Source: Nitrospirota bacterium (lineage in GTDB: Bacteria; Nitrospirota; UBA9217). Taken from it: DNA of 64,000 nucleotides. Below the pieces are notes generated by a model. It was not told where the DNA came from. It searched no databases and worked only from the letters and a program-made list of their open reading frames with translations. A program made the translations under genes and the position numbers. Positions 17,150 to 26,088 of the stretch are shown here, one piece after another. How positions within the stretch are numbered: the stretch's first letter is position 1; each line of letters begins with the position of its first letter. The stretch covers positions 47,739-111,738 of the forward strand of contig JAOUEV010000005.1 in assembly GCA_029858565.1 (NCBI GenBank). Direction: 5' to 3'.

Positions 17150-18340
17150 ATGAATCGCACACTCCTTTCCCTGCTGACACCTCTGCTTCTGTTTTTTGCG
17201 CTGATCCTTTTCGCCCTGCAAGTCCTGTTGCCGCAGGCATCGGCCGAAAACACCGCCCCTGAACTGACCTGGGCATGGCGGAAGAACTTCAAGAATGCGG
17301 AGCTTCATAATCTCGCCGCCGCCTGGAACGGCTCCCTCTTCGCAGTTGCGGTCACCGACAGATCGCCGGCCAAGAATAAAGGCGAGGTGATCATCGGCGT
17401 TGACGCCGACTCCAAGGTGATCAAGGACTGGAAGATCGGAAAAAAGGTCCGGAACCTCGCTCTGGACGGCGGCGGCACCCTGCTGTTCGCGGAACTGGAG
17501 GACGGAACCTTTCACATCTACGACCATTGGAAAACGAAAACCCAGCCCATGACGCTCCCCGTCAAGGTCCGGGAAGCGATCGTCTCTCCGAAGTCCGGCC
17601 TGATCGTCGCATCAGTGGTGAATAACGACGGGACCTCTTCCCTCCGGGCTTTTTCAGGAAAAGCAAAGCAGCTCTGGAAGTATGAGAGCGTTCCGGCTGA
17701 CGGATGGATGGGAATGTTCCCCTTCGCGGAAAAGGACAAGACCGTCCTCCTTGCCTCGAAAACCGGCAAGATAACGCTTTTCGAAGATGCGAAACCGCTC
17801 TGGAGCATCGACACCGGCGGCGGGCTCAGTTCCCTTTCGTCGTCTTTTCTTCAGGGCTCGCTCATCGCCGCGGCCTCGGCAGGCGACAAGGGGTCAGTGC
17901 GGTTCTTTGACGACAAGGGAACGCAAACGGCGATGTCCGGCCTGCCGTCGGAACGCATCTCGCTCTCCTGTGCCGACGCGGGTGAAGCCTGCGCCGCCCT
18001 GACGATCAACAAGACGGACCGGGAACTGCGTTTTCTTTCCCCCCAGGGCAAGGAGCTTTGGAAGGCCCGCTTTCCAGCGGCGACCCTCGCGACCAGCGCT
18101 GTCGTGGCCGCTGACCACGCCAGAATCGTCATCACGGCAGTCGAACAGCAGGGCAAGGAATCACTGCGCGCATGGGACGCAAAGGGGAAGGTGCTCTGGA
18201 ATGCTCCCATCGAAGGCGGCATAAAGGAATGGAAGACCTCCTGGAACGGCAAAAAGATCATCGTCGTGACAAAGGACTCGCGCCTGGTCTTTTTCAACCT
18301 CGAACCGCGCAAAACCTCCGCACCGGGAGCCGGTAAATGA
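17150..18340 (+). CDS. Exported beta-propeller (WD40/PQQ-like) protein
   Basis: 396 residues with an N-terminal signal peptide (LLLFFALILFALQVLLPQASA). The mature protein has repeating blades of the form GTLLFAELEDGTFHIYD, KTGKITLFEDAKPLWSIDTG and DDKGTQTAMSG, with recurring W residues, typical of a PQQ-like or WD40-like propeller. No enzyme active site is visible. GGAGG lies 12 bases before the ATG. Its stop overlaps the next gene's ATG (ATGA), so it is coupled to the outer-membrane barrel gene and probably works with it at the envelope. Confidence 0.75.
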   Translation: MNRTLLSLLTPLLLFFALILFALQVLLPQASAENTAPELTWAWRKNFKNAELHNLAAAWNGSLFAVAVTDRSPAKNKGEVIIGVDADSKVIKDWKIGKKVRNLALDGGGTLLFAELEDGTFHIYDHWKTKTQPMTLPVKVREAIVSPKSGLIVASVVNNDGTSSLRAFSGKAKQLWKYESVPADGWMGMFPFAEKDKTVLLASKTGKITLFEDAKPLWSIDTGGGLSSLSSSFLQGSLIAAASAGDKGSVRFFDDKGTQTAMSGLPSERISLSCADAGEACAALTINKTDRELRFLSPQGKELWKARFPAATLATSAVVAADHARIVITAVEQQGKESLRAWDAKGKVLWNAPIEGGIKEWKTSWNGKKIIVVTKDSRLVFFNLEPRKTSAPGAGK

Positions 18341-19112
18341 GCGGAAGAATGCTGTTCTCCGTCGCCGGCGCCGTCTTTCTTTTCACGTTCCTTTGCTGTC
18401 CGGTCACAGGCGCTTATGCCTCGGAAAACGGCCTCCTCTGTCCGTCCTGCTCACTGGAACCGACGCTCCATGCCGGCGTTGTGTTCGAATTTGCCGGCCA
18501 TGATCGGCAGTACCGGGGATTCGAGCTTGTTGGCCGCTATGCTCCCGCGCCCTGGATGCTGTCCGCCCGGTACCGGATCGACTCCTACCGGTTTGACTAC
18601 TTCGGCATGACCTGGGACACCTTTCAACAGGTCATACACAATCAGACGCTGACCGGGACCGCTCTGACGGCGTATGACGCAAAGGAGCGGAGAACGGAAT
18701 CCGATGTTGCCGCGGGATACAGCCTTGCCTCGGGCAGGATCACGCTCTCCGGGGGGGGGCGCTTGCTTGATCTGGACAATGATTTCTCAAGCATGACAGC
18801 GGTCGGCCCTTGTTCAGGTTCGAAGGCAATCAGCAGACCGCGATCGGGAAATTCGAATTGGGTGCGAATATCGCCTGGTTCACGCACACCTCCGTCAGGA
18901 ATATGCGCGGGTATTACGAATTTGTTCGTCCCGAGGGAGAACGCACCATTTCCTATCTCGGCGAACCCCGTTACGAGATCGGCTGGACGCTTCTTGCCAG
19001 CCCGTTCAGCGGATCCCTGAAACGGCTTTCCTTCGGCTACGACGGGTCCACGCTCGGCCTGAAGTACAATAACCGCTATTATCATGGCCTTGCCATCCGG
19101 GCGGTTTTCTAG
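18337..19112 (+). pseudogene. Outer-membrane beta-barrel protein with a frameshift
   Basis: Two ORFs form one protein. Frame 1 (from 18337) gives a signal peptide and amphipathic strands up to LLDLDNDFSSMTAVGP. From about 18807 the sensible sequence continues in frame 3 (LFRFEGNQQTAIGKFELGANIAW) to the stop at 19112, ending LAIRAVF as an outer-membrane barrel should. One extra C in the CCC at 18807-18809 would join them into about 258 residues. Frame 3 is closed upstream by a TGA at 18780-18782, so the shift lies within about 25 bases. A run of nine G at 18751-18759 lies just upstream. The cause may be a real mutation, phase variation or a sequencing error. Confidence 0.7.
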
Positions 19113-19205
19113 ACCCTCCTCCGGGAGATCGCCTCCTCTCTCAGTTCCAACTTATATGATTCCCTTCCTTGCATTCTCCTCTTTCCCATGGTACCCTGCC
19201 TTCCC

Positions 19206-21137
19206 ATGACCATCAGCAAGATCCTCGGCACCAGCGGCGCTGTTGCCCGGGCAATGGGCCCGGACTTCGAGGAGCGGCCGCAGCAGCTCCAGATGGCCGA
19301 AGCCGTGCTCCGGTCCCTCCAGGCGAAGAACCATCTGATCGTCGAGGCGGGCACGGGCGTGGGCAAAAGCCTCGCCTACCTCGTGCCGCTCGTGCTCTGG
19401 GCCCGCGAGGAAAACTGCCGCGTTGTGGTGGCGACGTACACCAAGGCGCTCCAGCAGCAGATCATCCAGAAGGACATCCCCTTTCTCAAGAAAGTGCTCG
19501 GCGACTTTCGCGCGGCCCTGTGCGTGGGCGGGGAGAACTATCTCTGCCTCCGCAGGTTCGACCAGCTCCGGATGCACGATCTCTACGAGCAGTCCGATGT
19601 GGAGCCGCTGAACCGGCTTTTCGAATGGTCCACCGGCACCAGGACCGGCCTCAGGAGCGAACTGAACTTCGAGCCGCCTGCCGGGCTGTGGGCAAAAGCC
19701 TCGCGCGAAGCGGACCTCTGCTTTAACCGGGACTGTTCCTATTACAAGGAATGCTTTTACCAGCGGGGGAAACTGCTGGAGCAGCAGGCCCAGGTGCTTG
19801 TGGCGAACCACCATCTCTTCTTCGCGGACCTGGCGACCGGCGGCAATGTCCTGCCCCAGCACCGCGCCGTGGTGTTCGACGAGGCACATCAGATCGAGGA
19901 TGTTGCCACGGACTACCTGGGCATCGAGATCTCCAATTATTCCGTGCGCCATCTTCTCGATAACCTGTTGAGCCAGCGGACCAGGAAAGGCCTGCTCACC
20001 CGGCTGAAGGCCCCGGGGCCGGAGGTCCAGGCCGCCCGGGAGATCGTGGACGGGCTGCGCCAGAGCGCGGAGAACTTCTTCCTGAACCTGCATGAAGTGC
20101 TTCGTCATGACCCGGTGCAGCGCGTACGGAAGCCGGACATCGTGCCGGACATCCTGAGCGACCACCTGGCGCTGCTCAAGGACGCCCTGCTCAGCCTCAC
20201 GGTGGAAACCCATGAAGAGGAACAGGAAATAAAGGCCTTTGCCGGACGCGCCGCAGGCCTCGCCGCCGCCATCCGGCACAACCTCGCCCAGAACCAGGAG
20301 GGTTTTGTGTACTGGGCCGAGCGCGAGAGCAAGCGGTACCGCCTGGTCGCTTCGCCCATCGACATCGCGGACACGCTTCGCGAGCACCTTTTCGGCAAGC
20401 TGGACTCGGCCATCCTGACCTCGGCCACGCTTTCGTCCGCCGGTTCCTTCACCTACATCAAGGGACGGATCGGCCTGGACGAGCCGACCGAGCTTTTGCT
20501 TGATTCTCCTTTTGACTTCGAGAAGCAGGCGTTGCTCTATGTATCCCCGGGCCTCGACGACCAGCAGGCGGAAGGCTACCAGCAGCGGTTCGACCGGGAA
20601 CTCCTGGCTGTTCTCGGCACCACGCGGGGACGGACCCTGGCGCTGTTCACGAGCTATGGCCAGATGAGAAAATCCGCGGAGACCGTCAGGCGGGAGTTGC
20701 CGGACATCACGATCCTGTGCCAGGGGGAAATGCCCGCCTACCGGCTGATCGAGCAGTTCAAGGAACGATCAGCAACCGTGCTCTTCGGCACTGCATCGTT
20801 CTGGCAGGGCATCGATATCCCCGGAGACGCGCTCCAATGCGTCGTGATCGCCAAGCTCCCCTTTGCCGTGCCTGACGAACCCCTGATCGAGGCGCGCATG
20901 GAGCGGCTCAAGAACCCTTTTTTCGAGTACCAGGTGCCCCAGGCCACGCTGCTCTTCCGCCAGGGATTCGGCAGGCTGATCCGGACCAAGACCGACCGGG
21001 GCGTAGTCGCGGTGCTTGATTCGCGTATTATGACCAAGAACTACGGCAAGTGGTTCCTCCGGTCCCTGCCCAAATGCAGGATCACCGACGACCGGGAGGA
21101 GTTCGCCGCTTTTTTCAGAAGCCTGCAAAAGGATTAG
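19206..21137 (+). CDS. dinG: DinG/XPD-family ATP-dependent DNA helicase with Fe-S cluster
   Basis: 643 residues from MTISKI (the track starts 6 codons earlier; neither start has a clear ribosome site). SF2 helicases of this type unwind DNA 5'-3' and resolve R-loops or D-loops. Motif I is EAGTGVGKSLAY and motif II DEAH (VVFDEAHQIED). The four cluster cysteines are NYLC, then CFNRDC and SYYKEC, with Cx4C and Cx5C spacing as in E. coli DinG. The C-terminal motifs FGTASFWQGIDIPG and RQGFGRLIRTKTDRG are intact. The gene stands alone. Confidence 0.93.
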   Translation: MTISKILGTSGAVARAMGPDFEERPQQLQMAEAVLRSLQAKNHLIVEAGTGVGKSLAYLVPLVLWAREENCRVVVATYTKALQQQIIQKDIPFLKKVLGDFRAALCVGGENYLCLRRFDQLRMHDLYEQSDVEPLNRLFEWSTGTRTGLRSELNFEPPAGLWAKASREADLCFNRDCSYYKECFYQRGKLLEQQAQVLVANHHLFFADLATGGNVLPQHRAVVFDEAHQIEDVATDYLGIEISNYSVRHLLDNLLSQRTRKGLLTRLKAPGPEVQAAREIVDGLRQSAENFFLNLHEVLRHDPVQRVRKPDIVPDILSDHLALLKDALLSLTVETHEEEQEIKAFAGRAAGLAAAIRHNLAQNQEGFVYWAERESKRYRLVASPIDIADTLREHLFGKLDSAILTSATLSSAGSFTYIKGRIGLDEPTELLLDSPFDFEKQALLYVSPGLDDQQAEGYQQRFDRELLAVLGTTRGRTLALFTSYGQMRKSAETVRRELPDITILCQGEMPAYRLIEQFKERSATVLFGTASFWQGIDIPGDALQCVVIAKLPFAVPDEPLIEARMERLKNPFFEYQVPQATLLFRQGFGRLIRTKTDRGVVAVLDSRIMTKNYGKWFLRSLPKCRITDDREEFAAFFRSLQKD

Positions 21138-21167
21138 ACGGCAAAAAACACAGCAGATCCTTTTTTT

Positions 21168-21314
21168 CGCGCAAAGCCGCAAAGGCGCAAAGAAATTCTC
21201 CTATGAGGCGCCTAGGATACTTTTCTTCATTTGAATTGCCGGGACATTGGATGTTTTTTATCGTTTTGAACTTCGCTCGCGCCATTCTTTGCGGGCTTTG
21301 CGGCTTTGCGCGAG
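21168..21314. repeat. Intergenic inverted pair of 8-nt-period repeats
   Basis: The left arm CGCGCAAAGCCGCAAAGG... (21168-21192) and right arm CTTTGCGGGCTTTGCGGC... (21287-21314) are inverted copies of a GCAAAGSC-type octamer array, separated by about 95 bases. It occupies the gap between the DinG helicase and the LOG gene. Confidence 0.85.
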
Positions 21315-21390
21315 ATAAAAGGTTTCGACTCTCATGTATTGAATAGTATTGCGGCAAGCAGGACAACCCGCAGATCACGAGGAGCTTCAC

Positions 21391-22422
21391 ATGCAACTGC
21401 ACTTCACCCGAACCAACGGCCTTGTTGACGAGGCCATCGACCGGCTCATCAGCCAGGCCGAGGGCGTGCGCAGGCCGGAGTATGTGCGCGAAATGATCCT
21501 GTCAGCGCTCAAGGCCGGGCAGGAGGACGATGAGCGCGCTGACATCAAGCTCATGAACTCCACGCTCAAGGAGATGCGGTTCACGGCCAAGGTGTTCGGC
21601 CCCTACCGCCAGGTGCGCAAGGTGACGGTCTTCGGTTCCGCGCGCACTTCGCCCGATGAACCTGTTTACCAGATGGCACAGGATTTCGGGCGGGCGCTTG
21701 CCGCAGCCGGGTTCATGGCCATAACCGGAGGAGGAGGCGGGATCATGCGCGCTGTGAACGAGGGAGCGGGTCCCGAGCACTCCTTTGGCGTGAACATCAG
21801 GCTCCCTTTTGAACAGAACCCGAATCCCGTGCTGGCCGGAAATCCACGGCTGATCACTTATAAGTATTTTTTCAACCGCAAGGTCGCTTTCCTGAAAGAG
21901 GCTCACGCAATAGCCCTGTTCCCCGGCGGATTCGGCACACTTGATGAGGCAATGGAAACCCTCACCCTGGTCCAGACAGGCAAACGTGATCCCCTGCCGC
22001 TCATTCTGATCGACGAGCCCGGAGGCTCGTACTGGAAAGCCTGGATACGGTTCTTTGAAGAGGAAATGCTGACACGGGGATATGTGACTGGGTCGGATTT
22101 CGATCTCTTTGAGCGGGTCGATTCGATCGAGGCCGCTGTGGAAAAGATCAAGCACTTCTACAAACGGTACCACAGCCTGCGGTACGTGGAAGACCGGCTG
22201 GTTGTACGGCTCCTGGCTCCGCTTGAGCCGGACCAGGTCCGGGACCTGCAGGAGAGATTCCGGGATATGCTTGCACCGGGCGGCAGGATGGAGCTGTCAA
22301 GCGCAGACGAGGCCGAGGCCGGCGAAGAGGAGATCATCAGGCTGCCGCGGCTGGTCGTGGACTTCAACCGCAGGGATTTCGGCAGGCTCAGGAATTTGAT
22401 CAACGCGATCAACGAGTACTGA
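21391..22422 (+). CDS. LOG-family Rossmann-fold protein (TIGR00730-like)
   Basis: 343 residues. The LOG signatures are GGGGGIMRAVNEGA (nucleotide site) and PGGFGTLDEAMETLT (the PGGxGTxxE motif). LOG proteins hydrolyse nucleoside monophosphates to free base and ribose 5-phosphate. Classical LOG proteins have about 190 residues. This one has an extra N-terminal helical segment of about 75 residues and a C-terminal extension of about 90, so it belongs to the longer YgdH-like group. The start at 21391 is set by ACGAGGAG; the track's earlier start is a TTG. Confidence 0.88.
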   Translation: MQLHFTRTNGLVDEAIDRLISQAEGVRRPEYVREMILSALKAGQEDDERADIKLMNSTLKEMRFTAKVFGPYRQVRKVTVFGSARTSPDEPVYQMAQDFGRALAAAGFMAITGGGGGIMRAVNEGAGPEHSFGVNIRLPFEQNPNPVLAGNPRLITYKYFFNRKVAFLKEAHAIALFPGGFGTLDEAMETLTLVQTGKRDPLPLILIDEPGGSYWKAWIRFFEEEMLTRGYVTGSDFDLFERVDSIEAAVEKIKHFYKRYHSLRYVEDRLVVRLLAPLEPDQVRDLQERFRDMLAPGGRMELSSADEAEAGEEEIIRLPRLVVDFNRRDFGRLRNLINAINEY

Positions 22423-22431
22423 GGCGGCCTG

Positions 22432-22860
22432 CTACCGCACGTACTCGGTCAGAAAATGCACCTGCGCCTGGAGCTTCTTCACGTGCGCCCTCACCACGTC
22501 GCGGATCGAGATGAGCCCCACGATCTCTCCTTCGTCCACGATCGGCATGTGCCGGAAGTTCTTCTGAACCATCACCGCCATGACGTAGTCGTTCTGATCG
22601 TCCGCCTCGGCCACGAGCAGGTTCTCGCTCTTGACCATGATGTCCGCGACGCGCACGCCGTCCAGGTCGCAGCCGGTCCTTCCCAGGATGCGCACCACAT
22701 CCCGTTCCGTCACGATGCCGCAGAGCTTGCCGTCATCCTCCACGAGCAGGGCGCCGATGTTCTTGTCCATCATGATCCGCGCCACCTCGGGAATGCCCGT
22801 GTCCACGTCCACGGTCAGCACTTCGCTGCCTTTTTCCTTCAGAATATCCCGCATGGTCAT
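22432..22860 (-). CDS. Tandem CBS-domain protein
   Basis: 142 residues made of two CBS domains (MRDILKEKGSEVLTVDVDT to VTERDVVRILG, and VADIMVKSENLLVAEADDQ to ISIRDVVRAHV). CBS pairs bind adenine nucleotides and usually regulate partner proteins. The ATG follows AGGAGG. It lies downstream of and co-oriented with nuoN, with a repeat-filled 190-base gap between them, so it may or may not share the transcript. Confidence 0.9.
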   Translation of the reverse strand: MTMRDILKEKGSEVLTVDVDTGIPEVARIMMDKNIGALLVEDDGKLCGIVTERDVVRILGRTGCDLDGVRVADIMVKSENLLVAEADDQNDYVMAVMVQKNFRHMPIVDEGEIVGLISIRDVVRAHVKKLQAQVHFLTEYVR

Positions 22861-22914
22861 AGAAATGACCTCCTAACCCGGACAAACCGGAACCAATACA
22901 GAGTCAAGATCGAT

Positions 22915-23000
22915 CTCGCGCAAAGCCGCAAAGGCCGCAAAGGAATTCACCGGTTATGAATTACTTCGCCTTTCTTTGCGACTTCGCGTCTTTGCGAGAG
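22915..23000. repeat. Intergenic inverted pair of 8-nt-period repeats
   Basis: The left arm CTCGCGCAAAGCCGCAAAGG (22915-22943) and right arm CTTTGCGACTTCGCGTCTTTG... (22969-23000) are inverted. It is the same design and core octamer as the element at 21168-21314, located downstream of nuoN. Confidence 0.85.
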
Positions 23001-23050
23001 AACAGCCTTTGTCTTTCGATTCTTGCTCTTTCATATATCTTTTTCAGCTG

Positions 23051-24562
23051 CTAATTCAGAAAATTCATCGTCAGCTTGCTCAGACTGTCCAACGGCGTCC
23101 AGTAGAGGCCGAAGAGCAGCGTCAGGAACGTCAGGACCCCGAGCACGGCATAGGAAACGTAGCGCTCCGTCGTCATGGCCGAGAGCGGCGCTCCCTTCAC
23201 CCGCTTGGACAGGAACATCATTTTTACAACCCGGGCATAGTAGAAGAGCGAAATGACGGTGTTCAACACCGCCACGACTGCGAGCCAGTATAAGCCGGGC
23301 CCCTTCTTGATCACCGCCATCAGCAGGTAAACCTTGCCGATGAACCCGGCAAAGGGCGGGATGCCTGCCAGGGAAAAGAGCGCTATGGCCATGGCGGACG
23401 CCAGAAAAGCCCCCTGGGGGCCCTTCCATCCCAGCCCTTCGTACCCGTCGAGACGTTCGGTGTAGTATTCGTTCGCTATCACGATGGCCACCAGGAACGC
23501 CGCCAGGTTCATGAGCAGGTACACGGCGAAATAGAAGAACACGGCGCTGATCCCGAAGGCGCTCCGGCTCGCAACGGCCATGAGGGCATAGCCCGCGTGG
23601 GCGATGCTGGAGTAGGCCAGCAGCCGCTTGATGTTCCGCTGCGGCAGCGCCGCGAGGTTCCCCACGGTCATGGTGAGCGCGGAAAGGACCGCGATGGTGA
23701 AGGTCCAGTCGAACTGCGCCGCCGGCGGCGCCTCGGCCTGGGCTCCCACACCGAAGACCTGGTAGAGCACCCGCATCAGGATCGCGAAGCCTGCCGCCTT
23801 GGGCCCCACGGACAAAAAAGCGCTGAACGCGGTCGGCGCGCCTTCGTACACGTCGGGGCTCCAGAGATGGAACGGGAACGCCGCGATCTTGAAGCCCAGG
23901 CCGGTGAGGATGAAGGCGATGGAGATGAACAGCATGGACCCGGACACCTGGTTTGCAACAAGGTACGCTCTGATCGCGCTGAAATCCAGGGAACCGGTCA
24001 GGCCGTAGAGCAGTGAAAAGCCGTAGATCATCACCCCGGATGCGACCGCGCCGTAGAGCAGGTACTTCACCGCGGCCTCGGTGGTGCGCTCGTCGCGGTC
24101 CACGAAACCGGTCAAGAGGTAGGACGTGAAACTCAGGAGTTCCATGCCGAGATAGAGCATCAAAATGTTGTTCGAAGCAATGAACAGCATCATGCCGAGG
24201 CAGAGAGAAAGCGCGAGCACCGTGTACTCCATCGAGTCACGGAACCGCTTCGACGTTTCGCGCGCCAGCAGGGAAAAGAGGAGAAACAGAATACCCGAGA
24301 CCAGGCAGAGGATCTTGAACAGACGGCCCAGGCTGTCGCTCCGGAGAAGACCATGGAATATCTCCGTTGAGCCGGGGCGGGTCGCGCAGGCGACAATTTC
24401 GAGCGCGAGCGTCACCGCAAGCCCGAATATTCCCAGCGAGTAATAGAGACCGGGCGTTCCCTGCTCCTTCCTGATCAAGAGGCTTGCAGCAAGCAGCAGG
24501 ATGATGTAGACCGACAGGAACCCTTCGGATGCGAAGTATGTGAGACTTTCGAGGTTATTCAT
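23051..24562 (-). CDS. nuoN: NADH-quinone oxidoreductase subunit N
   Basis: 503 residues, polytopic. An antiporter-like (Mrp/NuoN) proton-pumping subunit of complex I. The conserved core LLYGAVASGVMIYGFSLLYG and FKIAAFPFHLWSPDVYEGAPTAF carries the key Lys residues of the antiporter fold. AYSSIAHAGYALMA and FSLAGIPPFAGFIGKVYLL are further signatures. It ends the nuo operon; nuoM lies 9 bases upstream. Confidence 0.96.
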   Translation of the reverse strand: MNNLESLTYFASEGFLSVYIILLLAASLLIRKEQGTPGLYYSLGIFGLAVTLALEIVACATRPGSTEIFHGLLRSDSLGRLFKILCLVSGILFLLFSLLARETSKRFRDSMEYTVLALSLCLGMMLFIASNNILMLYLGMELLSFTSYLLTGFVDRDERTTEAAVKYLLYGAVASGVMIYGFSLLYGLTGSLDFSAIRAYLVANQVSGSMLFISIAFILTGLGFKIAAFPFHLWSPDVYEGAPTAFSAFLSVGPKAAGFAILMRVLYQVFGVGAQAEAPPAAQFDWTFTIAVLSALTMTVGNLAALPQRNIKRLLAYSSIAHAGYALMAVASRSAFGISAVFFYFAVYLLMNLAAFLVAIVIANEYYTERLDGYEGLGWKGPQGAFLASAMAIALFSLAGIPPFAGFIGKVYLLMAVIKKGPGLYWLAVVAVLNTVISLFYYARVVKMMFLSKRVKGAPLSAMTTERYVSYAVLGVLTFLTLLFGLYWTPLDSLSKLTMNFLN

Positions 24563-24571
24563 GATTGATAC

Positions 24572-26071
24572 CTACAATGCCGCCACCACCAGCGCATTCA
24601 GCGATCCCAGCGTGGACTTCATCAGGTTCAGCACCGGATGAGGGAATACGCCCAGGACCACGACCAGGACCGCGAGCGGAGCAAGGCTTGCTATTTCCCG
24701 GCCGGTCAGGTCCGGCAATAAAGCATACTTCTGGTTTACCGCGCCGAGGAAGACCCGCTGCAGGGTCCAGAGGCAATAGGCGGCCGTAATGATCACGCCG
24801 GTCGCCGCGATGACCGCAAGCACGGTGTGCGTCTTGAAAGCGCCCAGGAGCACGAGCGCCTCGCTGATGAAGCTGTTCAGACCGGGCAGGCCCAGGGCCG
24901 CGAAGAAGGCCAGGAAAGTCACGAAAGCATAATTCGGCGTCACCGACGCAAGCCCGCCGAAGCCTTCGATCTCGCGGTGGTGCGCCCGGTCGTAGACCAC
25001 GCCCACAAGCAGGAACAGCATCGCGGTCACCACCCCGTGATTGAACATCTGGAGCACCGCGCCGTTCAGACCTTCGTCGGTGAAGCTCGCCATGCCGAGC
25101 ATCACGTAGCCCATGTGGCTGATGCTGGAGTAGGCCACGAGCTTCTTCAGGTCCTTTTGCGCCATGGCGCAGAGCGCGCCGTAGATGATGTTGATCGTGC
25201 CGATCACCGCCATGACCGTTGCCATGGAGCGGGTGACGTCGGGCAGCAGGCTGAAGTTGATCCGAAGGATGCCGTAGGTGCCCATCTTGAGCAGGATGCC
25301 CGCCAGCACCACGCTGATAGCGGTCGGCGCCTCCACGTGCGCATCGGGCAGCCAGGTGTGGAAGGGGAACAGCGGAACCTTGATCGCGAAGCCGATGAAG
25401 AGCCCCCACCAGAGGATCGCCCGGTAGCCCAGGACGCTGCTGTTCCTTGCCAGCTCCGTGAGATCAAAGGTGTGCGGAGTCGAGACCAGGTAGGCATAGA
25501 TGATCACCAGCAGCATCAGCACCGAGCCGACCAGGGTATAGATGAAGAACTTGATCGCCGCATACTCCTTTCGAGGCCCCCCCCAGATGCCGATCAGAAA
25601 GTACATGGGCAGCAGCATCACTTCCCAGAATATGAAGAACAGGAAGAAATCGAGGGCAACGAAGACCCCCATCATCCCGGTCTCGAGCAGCAGGAACAGG
25701 AAGTGGTATCCCTTGACGCCCTTTTCGATGTTCCAGGAAGCCAGGATGCAGAGCGGGCAGATCAGCGCGCACAGCAGGATCATGGGAATGCTCAGGCCGT
25801 CAACGCCCACGAAATAGTTGATATTGAAGTCCCGGATCCAGGCGTGCTTCTCCACGAACTGAATGCCCGCTTCCGTGGTGAATCCCGACGAAGATGTGTT
25901 GAATCCGGCGAACAGCATGCCGGCCAACAGCAGCGGGATCAGGGTGAAAACGAGGGCGGTCCGGCGGATCGCGTCTTTCCGGTCACGGGGGATCAGCAGC
26001 ACGACCGCGCCGCCAAGAAGCGGGAGAAAGGTGATGAGCGTCAGAATATGATTATGAATGAACTCCGTCAT
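24572..26071 (-). CDS. nuoM: NADH-quinone oxidoreductase subunit M
   Basis: 499 residues, polytopic proton-pumping subunit. Seen: FFIYTLVGSVLMLL, KVPLFPFHTWLPDAHVEAPT, KMGTYGILRINF, AYSSISHMGYVMLG and FFAALGLPGLNSFISEAL, all NuoM landmarks. The track's ORF begins 62 codons earlier in non-coding frame; the true start MTEFIHNHIL at 26071 has AAGGAGATCG upstream. Confidence 0.96.
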   Translation of the reverse strand: MTEFIHNHILTLITFLPLLGGAVVLLIPRDRKDAIRRTALVFTLIPLLLAGMLFAGFNTSSSGFTTEAGIQFVEKHAWIRDFNINYFVGVDGLSIPMILLCALICPLCILASWNIEKGVKGYHFLFLLLETGMMGVFVALDFFLFFIFWEVMLLPMYFLIGIWGGPRKEYAAIKFFIYTLVGSVLMLLVIIYAYLVSTPHTFDLTELARNSSVLGYRAILWWGLFIGFAIKVPLFPFHTWLPDAHVEAPTAISVVLAGILLKMGTYGILRINFSLLPDVTRSMATVMAVIGTINIIYGALCAMAQKDLKKLVAYSSISHMGYVMLGMASFTDEGLNGAVLQMFNHGVVTAMLFLLVGVVYDRAHHREIEGFGGLASVTPNYAFVTFLAFFAALGLPGLNSFISEALVLLGAFKTHTVLAVIAATGVIITAAYCLWTLQRVFLGAVNQKYALLPDLTGREIASLAPLAVLVVVLGVFPHPVLNLMKSTLGSLNALVVAAL

Positions 26072-26088
26072 GTACGATCTCCTTTGCC

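Noticed and set aside
18751-18759. G9 run as the actual site of the barrel-gene frameshift
   Set aside because: Frame 1 stays sensible through the run (ITLSGGGRLLDLDND), and frame 3 has a stop at 18780-18782 after it, so the shift must lie further downstream.
21168-23000. CRISPR array as explanation for the repeated CGCAAAG units
   Set aside because: Units are 8 nt, degenerate and contiguous without spacers, and no cas gene is present.
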